Translations under genes and position numbers: made by a program
Shown: piece by piece, positions 31,630 through 32,154 of the stretch
Position numbering within the stretch: the stretch's first letter is position 1
Layout: each line of letters begins with the position of its first letter
From: Phycisphaerae bacterium
GTDB lineage: Bacteria > Planctomycetota > Phycisphaerae > Sedimentisphaerales > Anaerohalosphaeraceae
NCBI GenBank assembly: GCA_018433925.1
Contig: JAHDQI010000142.1
Coordinates: forward strand, 1 to 32,154
Direction of reading: 5' to 3'
DNA: 32,154 nt
Notes under the pieces: model-generated
The model's database searches: none
What the model saw: the letters and a program-made list of their open reading frames with translations, nothing else
What the model was told of the DNA's origin: nothing

Positions 31630-32154
31630 CAGGATTTTTTGTAAAATATTGCCTGTTTTTACAGGACCTTGCGGGTATTTTTTTGTTTGTCCGGCTTTTC
31701 ACGGCTTTGGTTTTTGGGGGTTGAAAATGTTTCGCGGGAAGGGATTTTCTTTGTTTTTGGGCTGGATACGCGGTTTTTTGGCGGTTTTGTGGGTATTTTT
31801 ACTGACGCCAAGTTTGTCCATTCCTTTTCCTTTTGTGTCCACTCTTTGTTCTGTTTTGTCCGTTTTTTGTCCAAAAATTGCCGCTTTTGCTCCGGTTTTT
31901 TCCGAGTTTTGCCAGCGTTTTAATGCTGCCGAGAGAAAAGAAATAAGGAAACCGCCTTCGGCGGAAACTAATTTTAAACCCCCTCCCCTTCGGGCGGGCC
32001 CCCTTGACAGGGGGAGAGCTTTTTTAAGGCCGGGGCGCACATTGGGGCGCATTTTTGGACCGGCCGGGAACGGCGGCGCGACTTTTTGAGCCAGGTTTTT
32101 GGGGGATTGGGCTGCCGGCGCACCTTTTTGAGCCACACGGCCGGCGGGCTTGAA
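31630..32154. other. Non-coding, T-rich then GC-rich stretch without a supportable gene
   Basis: The first 300 bases are T-rich on the plus strand with TTTGTCC at 31686, 31813, 31855 and 31866. Around 31952-31964 and 31999-32014 lie two short hairpins (CCGCC-TTC-GGCGG and CCCCC-TTGACA-GGGGG). Reading frames cross the region on both strands but have low-complexity, Lys- or Phe-rich products and no good ribosome-binding site. I see no gene here. Confidence 0.5.
32075..32135. repeat. Direct repeat GGCGCnnCTTTTTGAGCCA, two copies
   Basis: GGCGCGACTTTTTGAGCCA (32075-32093) and GGCGCACCTTTTTGAGCCA (32117-32135) agree at 17 of 19 positions, 42 bases apart. A shorter related GGCGCATTTTTGGACC lies at about 32046-32061. 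More copies may lie beyond the window. Confidence 0.55.

Noticed and set aside
31999-32025. CCCCC-TTGACA-GGGGG hairpin followed by six T as a terminator
   Set aside because: The T-run begins five bases after the stem and no plus-strand gene ends nearby.
31592-32089. 165-codon plus-strand Phe-rich frame
   Set aside because: The hydrophobic look comes from the T-rich composition; there is no start signal, and the frame crosses the nrdR promoter region.
31699-32136. 145-codon minus-strand frame at the right end
   Set aside because: The Lys/Pro/Ala-rich product comes from the repeated and hairpin DNA and no ribosome-binding site is seen; kept only as a repeat region.

Overview
The window most likely comes from a Planctomycetes-type bacterium, probably of the Phycisphaerae/Sedimentisphaerales kind. 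The clues are exported beta-propeller and beta-helix proteins that end in a single dockerin-like D-x-N-x-D-G motif, a glycosidase-like/FGE-sulfatase fusion, many short lipoproteins, and a membrane protein with a GspG-like C-terminus. The lineage is inferred from gene content; no rRNA is present. Most of the window is GC-rich coding sequence. The first 1.3 kb, the BRO gene near 18 kb and the last 0.5 kb look more AT-rich. I see no tRNA, rRNA, insertion sequence, prophage or CRISPR array.

Layout. 1-1304: the end of an unknown gene and a lipoprotein built from two copies of one domain. 1503-3257: ilvC followed by a small lipoprotein gene and a strong terminator. 3380-4642 (minus): a seven-repeat FG-GAP propeller. 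4917-7067 (minus): an exported TIM-barrel/FGE fusion, divergent from a sugar operon at 7244-12305 (ABC ATPase, permease, binding lipoprotein, FucI-like isomerase). A corrinoid-protein gene (12413-13039) follows with its own promoter. 13270-15972: a Ca2+-type P-ATPase. 16115-17687: a spermidine-synthase-like system split into a membrane half and an exported SAM-fold half. 17715-18619: a tiny ORF coupled to a BRO-family gene. 18731-19948: a THUMP RNA methyltransferase with an apparently leaderless promoter. 19945-22277: an exported Cys-phosphatase and a membrane protein, divergently transcribed from overlapping promoters. 22297-23601 (minus): a secreted propeller-like protein. 23809-25323: asnS with a coiled-coil insertion. 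25522-26709: a PrsA/SurA-like parvulin lipoprotein. 26793-31547 is all on the minus strand: a small membrane protein, a beta-helix protein with an inserted seven-repeat propeller, a YbaK-type deacylase, a small membrane protein, an ATP-cone-only protein and nrdR. 31630-32154 holds no convincing gene.

How the genes may work together. The fusion protein, ABC transporter and FucI-like isomerase look like one sugar-use locus; the intergenic region between the divergent genes carries an array of TTGTGCA boxes. The corrinoid protein next door raises the possibility of methylated-sugar use, but no methyltransferase gene is present here. At the right end, nrdR and a zinc-finger-less ATP-cone protein appear to share an operon behind two NrdR-box-like palindromes, suggesting a two-protein nucleotide sensor. 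These two loci are the most promising for new biology.
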